Assembly: GCA_965246785.1 (NCBI GenBank)
Contig: CBDFFM010000030.1
Location: forward strand, 1-64,000
DNA length: 64,000 nt
DNA from: UBA1952 sp965246785
Lineage (GTDB): Bacteria; Bacteroidota; Bacteroidia; Chitinophagales; Chitinophagaceae
Reading direction: 5' to 3'
In this document: in pieces, positions 37,756 to 44,247 of the stretch
Position numbering within the stretch: position 1 is the first letter of the stretch
How the letters are laid out: every line of letters starts with the position of its first letter
Program-made: the position numbers and the translations under genes
Notes under the pieces: model-generated
The model's input: the letters and a program-made list of their open reading frames with translations, nothing else
Database searches by the model: none
Told to the model about the DNA's origin: nothing

Positions 37756-37820
37756 ATTCTGCGTTTTTTCAGGCCTTAAGAGCTTTCAAAACAGGCTTTT
37801 TGCGCCCCTGAAAACCTCGG

Positions 37821-37897
37821 CCAATTCGGGAAAGTTCAGGCCCAACTCGGGAAAGTTTAAAACATCAGGTAACATGTCGCCCAAAGCGGGAAAGCAG
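37821..37897 (+). repeat. Iteron-like direct repeats CCAA(n)2CGGGAAAG
   Basis: CCAATTCGGGAAAGTT (37821), CCAACTCGGGAAAGTT (37842) and CCAAAGCGGGAAAGCA (37881) are direct repeats; the first two are exactly 21 bases apart. They lie in a 733-base stretch (37661-38393) without a confident gene, between the RteC-like gene and the small ORF before the recombinase. In one frame they encode repeated SGKF, which could also reflect a small repetitive peptide (37706-37921). Confidence 0.55.
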
Positions 37898-38142
37898 TTT
37901 TATGCGCCGTCACATCTTTGAATAGTTCAGCACAAAGCAAACACGCACTTCCTCGTCCGTAACATCTGACGCAACAATGCACCAACCTGAATGACCTTCT
38001 TAAATCCTTAAACGCATACCCATGAAAAACAATAATCCAAAGTGTTCGCTTGTAACACAGCTATCGCCAACAGTTGCAAACCGTGCGGACGTTTGCGGAA
38101 GTGTAAGTGCTATAAAGTGCCGCCTACCATGACTGGCTCCAA

Positions 38143-38343
38143 CTACCAAAGCCGGAAGGCGCTACTCAGCTCTATATTGAAACGTTCCAGCTTGCGGGTA
38201 TGACCTGTGATACCGATGAGAAATTCAATCAGCGGCTTAGCAGTTGAAAGAAGTGGCCCAGCAGCTTAAAGAATTAGTCCGAGAAATTTCGAACACTTCC
38301 AGAGTGATTGTGCTTTCGCCAAAACTTGTTCATCAACGCTAGA
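38143..38343 (+). pseudogene. Degenerate ORF of the mobile element
   Basis: The frame reads LPKPEGATQLYIETFQLAGM and CDTDEKFNQRLSS to a stop, and in another frame continues LKEVAQQLKELVREISNTS. Both look like coding sequence with a lesion between them (about 38247). No start is visible and no family recognised; it resembles the helical small proteins that accompany relaxases or recombinases. Low confidence. Confidence 0.3.
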
Positions 38344-38393
38344 CCACAAGCTTATTGATAAGCGACGCGCGCGTATGTTAGTAATTTTTACCC

Positions 38394-38810
38394 ATGACAA
38401 CAACCCACAATTATATCTTTGGCATGAAAGTAGCGAAAGGACTTACAGATAAAAAAGGAATCAAAGACAGTCGTAGCAATAAAACAATATCGTTTCTACC
38501 GCAAAAGGAGTGCGCCGGCAATACAGGCAGCTCAAGGGCTGGCGAGATTTTGCCGAATAAAGTTTCGATAGATAAGCTACGAACCATCTGGAATGATAAC
38601 GAGATAACCTATTCAGATAAGGAGCTTTTCAGAATCAGAGAATGGCTTTATGTAATGGCTGAGGTGGCTATTTCCGAATTTGAGACTCGCACTCTTGCTC
38701 AAATAATTCCACTCAGTCCTCATACTGACAATCACTCGCACAACTACACAATAAATGAAACCACGCAAAGCGATACTCTATGTCCGCGTATCTACCGACG
38801 AGCAAGCTGA
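38394..38810 (+). CDS. Small protein overlapping the recombinase gene
   Basis: 138 residues with ATG start. The middle part (KVSIDKLRTIWNDNEITYSD, KELFRIREWLYVMAEVAISE) is helical and coding-like. The last roughly 18 codons overlap the recombinase start by 56 bases, so translation may be coupled. Small partner ORFs of this kind commonly precede large serine recombinases in Bacteroidota elements; their role, perhaps directionality or regulation, is not established. Family not recognised. Confidence 0.6.
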   Translation: MTTTHNYIFGMKVAKGLTDKKGIKDSRSNKTISFLPQKECAGNTGSSRAGEILPNKVSIDKLRTIWNDNEITYSDKELFRIREWLYVMAEVAISEFETRTLAQIIPLSPHTDNHSHNYTINETTQSDTLCPRIYRRAS

Positions 38811-40560
38811 TAAAGGCCATAGCCTCGCCCACCAAGAGGAGAAGCTCAGGAGCTTCTGCTCCTACAACAACATGGAGATAATCGGCTTCTACAAAGAAGA
38901 CCACTCCGCCAAATCCTTTGAGCGCCCGCAGTTTAGAATGCTTCTTGACTTCCTGAAAAAGAACAAGGGCAAGGCTGATACATTACTATTTTTAAAATGG
39001 GACAGGTTCAGCCGCAATGCACCGGAAGCCTATGGAATGATTAGCACCCTTGCCAAGCTTGGTGTAGAGCCGCAGGCAGCTGAGCAGCCGCTTAATCTGG
39101 AGGTGCCCGAGCAGAAAATCATGCTTGCCCTTTACCTCACTGCACCGGAGGTGGAGAATGACCGCAGGGCGATGAATGTGTTTGCAGGAATGCGCAGGGC
39201 AATGAAGGAAGGCCGCCAAATGGGCAAAGCACCCTATGGCTATAAGAACGGGCGTTGCGAAAGGAACAGGCCGCGTATTGTGCCGAGTGACGATGCTCCT
39301 CTTGTGCAGCTATCCTTTGAGATGATGGCTACTGGTCAGTATCACATAGAGCAGCTAAGGAAAATAGTAAACGACAAAGGGCTGAAGGCAACCAAGAATA
39401 CCTTTTGGACAATGCTGCGCCATCCGGTCTATATGGGCAAGGTTCAGGTAGCTGCCCATAAGGATGAGCCTGCCATGTTGGTACACGGACTTCATGAGGC
39501 ATTGGTTAGCGAAGCTCTTTACTATGAGGTGCAGGACGTGTTGGACGGCAAAAAGCGGAAGCCGACTATTGCAGGACATGAGACGAGCCACGAAGAATTA
39601 CCGCTTAGGGGTTTTCTGAAGTGTGCCAAATGTGGCGGTAATCTTACCGGCAGCGCGGCAAACGGACATGGCGGCAAGTATTACTACTATCATTGCAGAA
39701 AGGGCTGTAAGGAGCGTTTCAGAGCAGATGCAGCCAATGCAAACTTTGAGGCGCTGCTTGAACGTATCAGTGGCAATAAGAAGGTGCTTAAATCCTTTGA
39801 GCTAATCCTGACTGATAGCTTCAAAAAGGATGGGACGGGTAAAGAGGCAGAGCTTAAAAAGATAGCTAAGGAGTTGGCAACCCTTCAGGGCAGGCTTCGG
39901 AATGCCGAGACCCTAATGCTGGATGGCGAAATAAAGGCATCAGACTACAATGGAATAAAGACGAGGCTGGAGCCGGAAATCGCAAGGCTTATAAGGCAGC
40001 AAACATCACTTGACAGCAGCAGCAATAGGGAGGAGCGGGAAGTGCTGGAATTTGGATTCTACTTTTTAAGCAACTGTGCGAAACTCTTTAAGGACGCGGC
40101 TTTGGAGCAAAAAAGGCGGATAATAGGTTCGACCTTCCCTGAAAAGCTCGTTTTTGAGAATGGTGAGTGTCGAACCTATTCCGAGGATAGCTTCATGGCG
40201 CTGATAAGCAGGACTGGCAAGGATTCTACAAAGAAAAAGGACGGAGACAACTCTGAAAATTGTTCTCCGTCCTGTCATGTAGTCGCACCAGGACTCGAAC
40301 CTAGAATAACTGAACCAAAATCAGTTGTGTTACCATTACACCATGCGACTGACTCATGGCGGAGCGCAAATGTAAATCCGGGCCGGGCAGCAGCCAAAAA
40401 ATTTTTCGCCCCTCCCGCTACTTCCTGCCCCTCTGCCGGAAGGATTTATAGGTGGCTTTCTTTGCGCCAAGCCCTTCTCTCCGCGCAGCCTTACTCTCTG
40501 CAACAGGAGGGGTTGGCTGAGCATCCTGCGCCTTATGGGCACCCTTCTTCCTGCGGCTAG
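38755..40560 (+). CDS. Large serine recombinase reading through the tRNA-Gln attachment site
   Basis: 601 codons. The N-terminal resolvase domain has AILYVRVSTDEQADKG with catalytic Ser13 and LKWDRFSRNAPEA with the active-site arginines. Next come the recombinase domain (KAPYGYKNG ... GQYHIEQLRKIVNDKGLKAT), a zinc ribbon (CAKCGGNLTGSAA ... YYHCRKGCKERF) and a coiled coil (KKIAKELATLQGRLRNAETL). The natural end should be near SENCSPSCHVVAPGLEPRIT. From about 40280 the frame is antisense tRNA-Gln, and from 40418 antisense rluF, so the last roughly 95 residues come from host DNA. This is the usual sign of integration at a tRNA 3' end. The enzyme would excise or integrate the element to its left. 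Confidence 0.9.
   Translation: MKPRKAILYVRVSTDEQADKGHSLAHQEEKLRSFCSYNNMEIIGFYKEDHSAKSFERPQFRMLLDFLKKNKGKADTLLFLKWDRFSRNAPEAYGMISTLAKLGVEPQAAEQPLNLEVPEQKIMLALYLTAPEVENDRRAMNVFAGMRRAMKEGRQMGKAPYGYKNGRCERNRPRIVPSDDAPLVQLSFEMMATGQYHIEQLRKIVNDKGLKATKNTFWTMLRHPVYMGKVQVAAHKDEPAMLVHGLHEALVSEALYYEVQDVLDGKKRKPTIAGHETSHEELPLRGFLKCAKCGGNLTGSAANGHGGKYYYYHCRKGCKERFRADAANANFEALLERISGNKKVLKSFELILTDSFKKDGTGKEAELKKIAKELATLQGRLRNAETLMLDGEIKASDYNGIKTRLEPEIARLIRQQTSLDSSSNREEREVLEFGFYFLSNCAKLFKDAALEQKRRIIGSTFPEKLVFENGECRTYSEDSFMALISRTGKDSTKKKDGDNSENCSPSCHVVAPGLEPRITEPKSVVLPLHHATDSWRSANVNPGRAAAKKFFAPPATSCPSAGRIYRWLSLRQALLSAQPYSLQQEGLAEHPAPYGHPSSCG
40239..40272 (-). terminator. Terminator of tRNA-Gln, inside the recombinase frame
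   Basis: GGACGGAGACAA and its complement form a 12-13 bp stem with a short loop; on the minus strand it is followed by TTTTTCTTTG, a proper intrinsic terminator for the tRNA, starting eight bases after the tRNA end. It lies within the recombinase coding sequence, so the element seems to supply a terminator for the tRNA it occupies. Confidence 0.8.
40280..40350 (-). tRNA. tRNA-Gln (anticodon TTG)
   Basis: Reading on the minus strand, AGTCGCA (40350-40344) pairs with TGCGACT (40287-40281) as a perfect acceptor stem, with discriminator A at 40280. The D-arm is GTGTAATGGTAACAC, the anticodon arm ACTGA-TTTTGGT-TCAGT gives anticodon TTG, and the T-arm is CTAGG-TTCGAGT-CCTGG. CCA is not encoded. 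The 3' end points into the recombinase gene and is the probable attachment site of the element. Confidence 0.95.
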
Positions 40561-41293
40561 GCGCTTCCCCCGAGCTTTCCGCCGCCATCCGCAGGATGCC
40601 GTCCACCTCCTCCGCCGTCAGATAGCGCCAATGGCCGGAAGGCAGCGCGGCCAGGTGGATGTTCATGATACGTACCCGCTTCAGGCGGGTTACTTTGAAG
40701 CCCAGCACCTCCGTCATCCGGCGGATTTGCCGGTTGAGGCCCTGGATGAGGGTGATGCGGAAGGTGGCCTTGCCTTCCTGTGCCACCTTGCAGGGACGTG
40801 TTATCTGGCCAAGGATGCGCACGCCGCCCGACATTGCCTGCACAAATTCCGCGTTGATGGGCTTGTCTACCGTTACGATGTATTCCTTCTCGTGCCCGTT
40901 GCCGGCGCGCAGGATTTTGTTGACGATGTTGCCGTCGTTTGTGAGGAAGATGAGGCCCTCGGAGTCTTTGTCTAAGCGGCCAATGGGGAAGATGCGCTCC
41001 TTGTGGCCGATGGCGTCTATGATGTTCGTCTTGTCGGCCCTGTCGGTGGTGCTGGTGATGCCGGCGGGCTTGTGGTAGGCGATATAGATGGTCGCCTTTT
41101 TCCTGCCAATCGGCTCGCCGTCTATCTCTACCACATCGCCCGGCTGCACGCGGTTGCCGGGAACGGCCACGTTATCATTGATGGTTACACGGCCATGCGC
41201 TATGTAGTCGTCCGCCTCGCGGCGCGAGCAGAAGCCGGTGTCGGAGATGTACTTGTTTAGCGATACGGAATCGCTATTGCGAGGGGCAGCCAT
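40418..41293 (-). CDS. rluF: 23S rRNA pseudouridine synthase, RluF type
   Basis: 291 residues. An S4 RNA-binding domain at the N-terminus (SLNKYISDTGFCSRREADDY) is followed by the RsuA/RluF catalytic domain: IAYHKPAGITSTTD, GRLDKDSEGLIFLTNDG with the catalytic Asp, and GLNRQIRRMTEVLGFKVTRL. The pattern with GLNRQIRRM favours RluF (U2604 of 23S rRNA) over RsuA or RluB. A Lys/Arg/Ala-rich tail (about 235-291) is usual in Bacteroidota members. Its 3' end lies antisense to the spurious extension of the recombinase frame. A host gene beyond the element border. Confidence 0.92.
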   Translation of the reverse strand: MAAPRNSDSVSLNKYISDTGFCSRREADDYIAHGRVTINDNVAVPGNRVQPGDVVEIDGEPIGRKKATIYIAYHKPAGITSTTDRADKTNIIDAIGHKERIFPIGRLDKDSEGLIFLTNDGNIVNKILRAGNGHEKEYIVTVDKPINAEFVQAMSGGVRILGQITRPCKVAQEGKATFRITLIQGLNRQIRRMTEVLGFKVTRLKRVRIMNIHLAALPSGHWRYLTAEEVDGILRMAAESSGEAPSRRKKGAHKAQDAQPTPPVAESKAARREGLGAKKATYKSFRQRGRK

Positions 41294-41352
41294 TAACGGT
41301 ATTAGCTATCAGGTATCAGTCAACTCATCATTCATAATCCATCATTCATAAC

Positions 41353-42306
41353 TCACTTCTTCAATCCAATCTCCCGCAGCCGCTCATCCAGATACTCCCC
41401 TGCCGTAGCATCTTCATAGGCCTTCGGGTGGGCGTCGTTCACGCAATTGTCTAAGCAGCGCAGGCTCATGCTGCTCTTCGGATGCAGGAAGAAAGGGATG
41501 GAAAAGCGCGATGTGCCCCACTTCTCCCGCGGCGGATTCACCACACGGTGCGTTGTGCTTTTGAGGCGGTTGTTGGTCAGGCGCTGCAGCATATCGCCCA
41601 CATTTACCACAATCTGCTCCGGCAATGAGGTTACCGGCACCCACTCGCCCGCCTTGGACAGAATCTGCAGCCCGTCTGCCGATGCGCCGACGAGCAACGT
41701 AATCAGGTTAATATCCTCATGCTGCTCCGCCCGGATGGCGCTCGCCGGCTCCTGCGTGATGGGCGGGTAATGGATAGCGCGCAGGATGGAATTGCCATTG
41801 TGCACGAAGGGGTCAAAGTAATGCTCCTCCAGCCCCAGGTACAGCGCAATGGCCTGCAGCAGCGCCGTCCCGCTCTTCTCAAAAGCCTGATAGGCCTTCC
41901 GCAGCGTAGGCGTGAAGGGCGGGATACGCTCCACCTCAACATTGTCCGGGTATTCATCTTTCACGGCGTCACCATCTTTGACTTCTTGTCCGTACTGGAA
42001 AAACTCCTTCAGGTCGGGCGCGTCAAAGCCTTTGGCGTGCTCCCGACCGAAGGAGGTATAGCCGCGCTGCCCGGCCAGCTCCTTCTTTTCATAATGCTCC
42101 TTTTCCTCCACCGGCAGCGTGAAGAATTCCTGCACGTATTGGTACAGGCCGGCAATGGTTTCATCCGGGATGCCGTGGTTCTTCACGGCCACAAAGCCCA
42201 CATCTTCATACGCCTTGCCTAGGGCCATCACAAACATGCCTTTTTGCTCCGGCGTGCCGTGGGTAAAATGCGCGAGGTCAACGACGGGAATGCTGGTAGT
42301 GGTCAT
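41353..42306 (-). CDS. Isopenicillin N synthase-like Fe(II)/2-oxoglutarate oxygenase
   Basis: 317 residues. N-terminal DIOX_N part (IPVVDLAHFTHGTPEQKGMF, VGFVAVKNHGIPDETI) and the double-stranded beta-helix domain with the iron ligands His and Asp in RAEQHEDINLITLLVG and the distal His in STTHRVVNPP; the Arg-x-Ser for the co-substrate is in RFSIPFFLHP. Such enzymes hydroxylate or desaturate small molecules; the bacterial house-keeping members have unknown substrates. It is monocistronic, separated from rluF by about 60 bases. Confidence 0.88.
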   Translation of the reverse strand: MTTTSIPVVDLAHFTHGTPEQKGMFVMALGKAYEDVGFVAVKNHGIPDETIAGLYQYVQEFFTLPVEEKEHYEKKELAGQRGYTSFGREHAKGFDAPDLKEFFQYGQEVKDGDAVKDEYPDNVEVERIPPFTPTLRKAYQAFEKSGTALLQAIALYLGLEEHYFDPFVHNGNSILRAIHYPPITQEPASAIRAEQHEDINLITLLVGASADGLQILSKAGEWVPVTSLPEQIVVNVGDMLQRLTNNRLKSTTHRVVNPPREKWGTSRFSIPFFLHPKSSMSLRCLDNCVNDAHPKAYEDATAGEYLDERLREIGLKK

Positions 42307-42354
42307 TCGTAGTGCTGTTTGGCGCGAAGCTACGGCGTGGGGCGGGTTGAACGG

Positions 42355-42405
42355 GTTGAGCGAGTTGAACGGTTGAACTTGTTTAATCTGCTCAACTCGC
42401 TCAAC
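42355..42405. repeat. Hairpin within a GTTGAACG octamer-like array
   Basis: GTTGAGCGAGTTGA (42355-42368) and its exact complement (42392-42405) form a perfect 14-bp stem with a 23-base loop. The surrounding bases repeat GTTGAACG/GTTGAGCG with a period of about 8. It lies just upstream of the oxygenase start and may affect its promoter. Confidence 0.6.
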
Positions 42406-42520
42406 TTTTTGTTAGCCGGCTTTCGGTTCGCTCCCCATCTTCCGTTGCGTCGCACTCCTCCGGGTTCGTCAGTCTGTCGGGCTTTTCCCGTGAGCTACGG
42501 GCAGATGCTACGCGACTATC

Positions 42521-42686
42521 CCCCTCACGGAGGGGGAACGCCCGGTAGGGCGAGGGGGAGGGACGGCAATTGAAGGCCACCGGGGCTTTAGGCCAGATAA
42601 CACATTCAATTGCTGCAAGCCTTCATCCCGGTGGCCTTCAACTACACTTCCTCCCCTCGCCTGCGGCGTTCCCCCTCCGTGAGGGG
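42521..42686. repeat. Long imperfect inverted repeat (giant hairpin)
   Basis: Two arms of about 65 bases (42521-42588 and 42621-42686), opening with CCCCTCACGGAGGGGGAACG and ending with its complement, face each other around a loop of about 35 bases. Inner parts also pair (TTGAAGGCCACCGGG). With the hairpin at 42355-42405 it fills the 445 bases between the oxygenase and dut. No ORF inside; it resembles a MITE or REP-type element. Confidence 0.75.
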
Positions 42687-42729
42687 ATATCCCGCCCGCT
42701 GTGCCCCATCATAGCCCAACCCGGCACCC

Positions 42730-42737
42730 TACCTTTG
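42730..42737 (+). promoter_or_regulatory. -7 box TACCTTTG of dut
   Basis: TACCTTTG matches the Bacteroidota -7 consensus TAnnTTTG and lies 14 bases upstream of the dut ATG, giving a very short leader. No clear -33 TTTG is seen. Similar CACCTTTG boxes precede the SPOR gene (46912-46919) and the CPBP gene (about 62753-62760). Confidence 0.5.
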
Positions 42738-42751
42738 CGCCCACCCGGAAA

Positions 42752-43195
42752 ATGCCCGCCCCGCTTCCCATCTCCATCATCAACAAAAGCCCCCACCCGC
42801 TGCCCGAATACCAGACGGCAGGCGCGGCAGGCATGGACATCCGTGCCTGGTTGCCGGAAGATGTTATCCTGCAATCCTTAGAGCGCCGCCTCATTCCCAC
42901 CGGCCTTTATATAGCCTTGCCGCAAGGCTTCGAGGCGCAGATACGCCCCCGCAGCGGCACGGCCTTTAAGCGCGGCATCACCCTGGTGAACAGTCCCGGC
43001 ACCATAGACGCAGACTACCGCGGCGAAATCATGCTCCCCATCATCAACCTCTCCCCCGCCGCCGTAACAATCGCCGACGGCGAACGCCTCGCCCAAATGG
43101 TCATTGCAAAGCACGAAACGGCCCTCTGGCAGGAAGTAAGCAGCCTTGAAGCGAGCGCAAGAGGCGCAGGAGGCTTCGGCCATACGGGAACATAA
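42752..43195 (+). CDS. dut: dUTP diphosphatase
   Basis: 147 residues from ATG at 42752. All five trimeric dUTPase motifs are visible: AGMDIRAW (I), RPRSGTAFKRGI (II), NSPGTIDADYRGE (III, with catalytic Asp), RLAQMVI (IV) and the C-terminal P-loop-like ARGAGGFGHTG (V). It hydrolyses dUTP to dUMP and pyrophosphate. It heads the run nucleotidyltransferase - TPR - DUF4292, an arrangement frequent in Bacteroidota. Confidence 0.97.
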   Translation: MPAPLPISIINKSPHPLPEYQTAGAAGMDIRAWLPEDVILQSLERRLIPTGLYIALPQGFEAQIRPRSGTAFKRGITLVNSPGTIDADYRGEIMLPIINLSPAAVTIADGERLAQMVIAKHETALWQEVSSLEASARGAGGFGHTGT

Positions 43196-43227
43196 CACTC
43201 CAACACTCCAACGCTCCAACGCTCCAA
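43196..43227 (+). repeat. Four octamer units CACTCCAA/CGCTCCAA
   Basis: Four head-to-tail 8-base units start directly after the dut stop codon and end 8 bases before the next start codon. The same octamer CACTCCAA recurs twice, on the other strand, upstream of mazG (57274-57289). Copy-number change here could alter the start region of the nucleotidyltransferase. Confidence 0.75.
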
Positions 43228-43235
43228 CATCATCA

Positions 43236-44247
43236 ATGAACATCATCATCCCCATGGCCGGCATGGGCAAGCGAATGCGGCCCCATACCCTCACCACGCC
43301 CAAGCCCCTCATCCCCATTGCCGGCAGGCCCATGGTGCAGCGCATCGTGGAAGACATTATCGCTGGCGCGAATGAGGCAGTGGCCGAAATCGTCTTTATC
43401 ATCAATCCGGCCTTCGGCAAAGAAGTGGAGGCGCATTTTGGTGCAGGTAGCCGAATCCCTCGGCGCACGCGGAAAAATCGCTTATCAGGAGACGCCCCTC
43501 GGCACCGCCCACGCCATCCTGCAGGCCGGCGATAGCCTGAGCGGCCCCGTGTTCATCGCCTTCGCCGATACGCTTTTCAAAGCCACCTTCCGCATAGACC
43601 CGGCGAAGGACGCCATCATCTGGACGCAAAAGGTGGACGACCCCTCCGCCTTCGGCGTGGTGAAGCTGCGCGAGGATGGCAGCATAGAGGCATTTGTGGA
43701 GAAGCCCAAAGACTTCGTCTCCGACCTCGCCATCATAGGCATGTACTACTTCCGCGACGGCGCGCGGCTGCGCCAGGAAATGCAGCAGCTCTTAGATAAC
43801 GATATCAGAACCGGCGGCGAATACCAGCTCACCGACGCGATGGACAACATGCTGAAGGCAGGCGTAAAGTTCTACACCGACCAGGTGGAAGAATGGCTGG
43901 ATTGCGGCAATTACAGCGCCACGGTATTCACGGCAGGCCGCATCATTGCGCACAAAAGCGCCGCGGGCGAGACGCTCCAGGCGGCATCGGCGCGGGTTGA
44001 GAACAGTATTATCATCCAGCCTTGCTTTCTGGGCGAGGATGTGGTGGTGCGCAACTCGGTGGTAGGGCCTAATGTTTCGTTAGAAAAGGGCGCGCGCGTG
44101 GAAGATGCCCGCGTCTCGGATACGATAGTGGGCGAAGGAAGCGTTATCAAAAACACCGTTGTAACATCTTCGCTCCTCGGCAAGCACGTAACTTACAGTG
44201 AGCAGCCACGGGCCCTCTCCCTTGGCGATTACTCCACCCATTCATGA
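43236..44247 (+). pseudogene. Sugar-phosphate nucleotidyltransferase, one-base frameshift
   Basis: ATG at 43236 opens MNIIIPMAGMGKRMRPHTLT, the NTP-binding loop of the family, and continues to EAHF at 43439. One extra G (43440-43441) shifts the frame; the other frame continues smoothly with VQVAESLGARGKIAYQETPL, IAFADTLFKATFRI, GGEYQLTDAMDNML and left-handed beta-helix repeats (IIIQPCFLGEDVVVRNSVVG) to the stop at 44247. Restored length of about 337 residues is normal for glucose-1-phosphate thymidylyl- or uridylyltransferase-like proteins. Upstream and downstream genes are intact and closely packed, and the gene is conserved, so a sequencing error is as likely as a real lesion. Confidence 0.88.

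Noticed and set aside
37706..37921. 71-codon frame with SGKF repeats starting inside the inverted repeat
   Set aside because: Its TTG start lies in the hairpin, composition is repetitive, and the DNA repeats explain it; I could not support it as a gene.
36763..38143. Left attachment site (second copy of the tRNA-Gln 3' end) of the mobile element
   Set aside because: I scanned this stretch and the wider window by eye for CGCACCAGGACTCGAA-like sequence and found none; the left end is either decayed, divergent or outside the window.
40381..40560. C-terminal extension of the recombinase as a functional domain
   Set aside because: It is antisense rluF and adjacent host sequence; it exists only because the frame is open through the attachment site.
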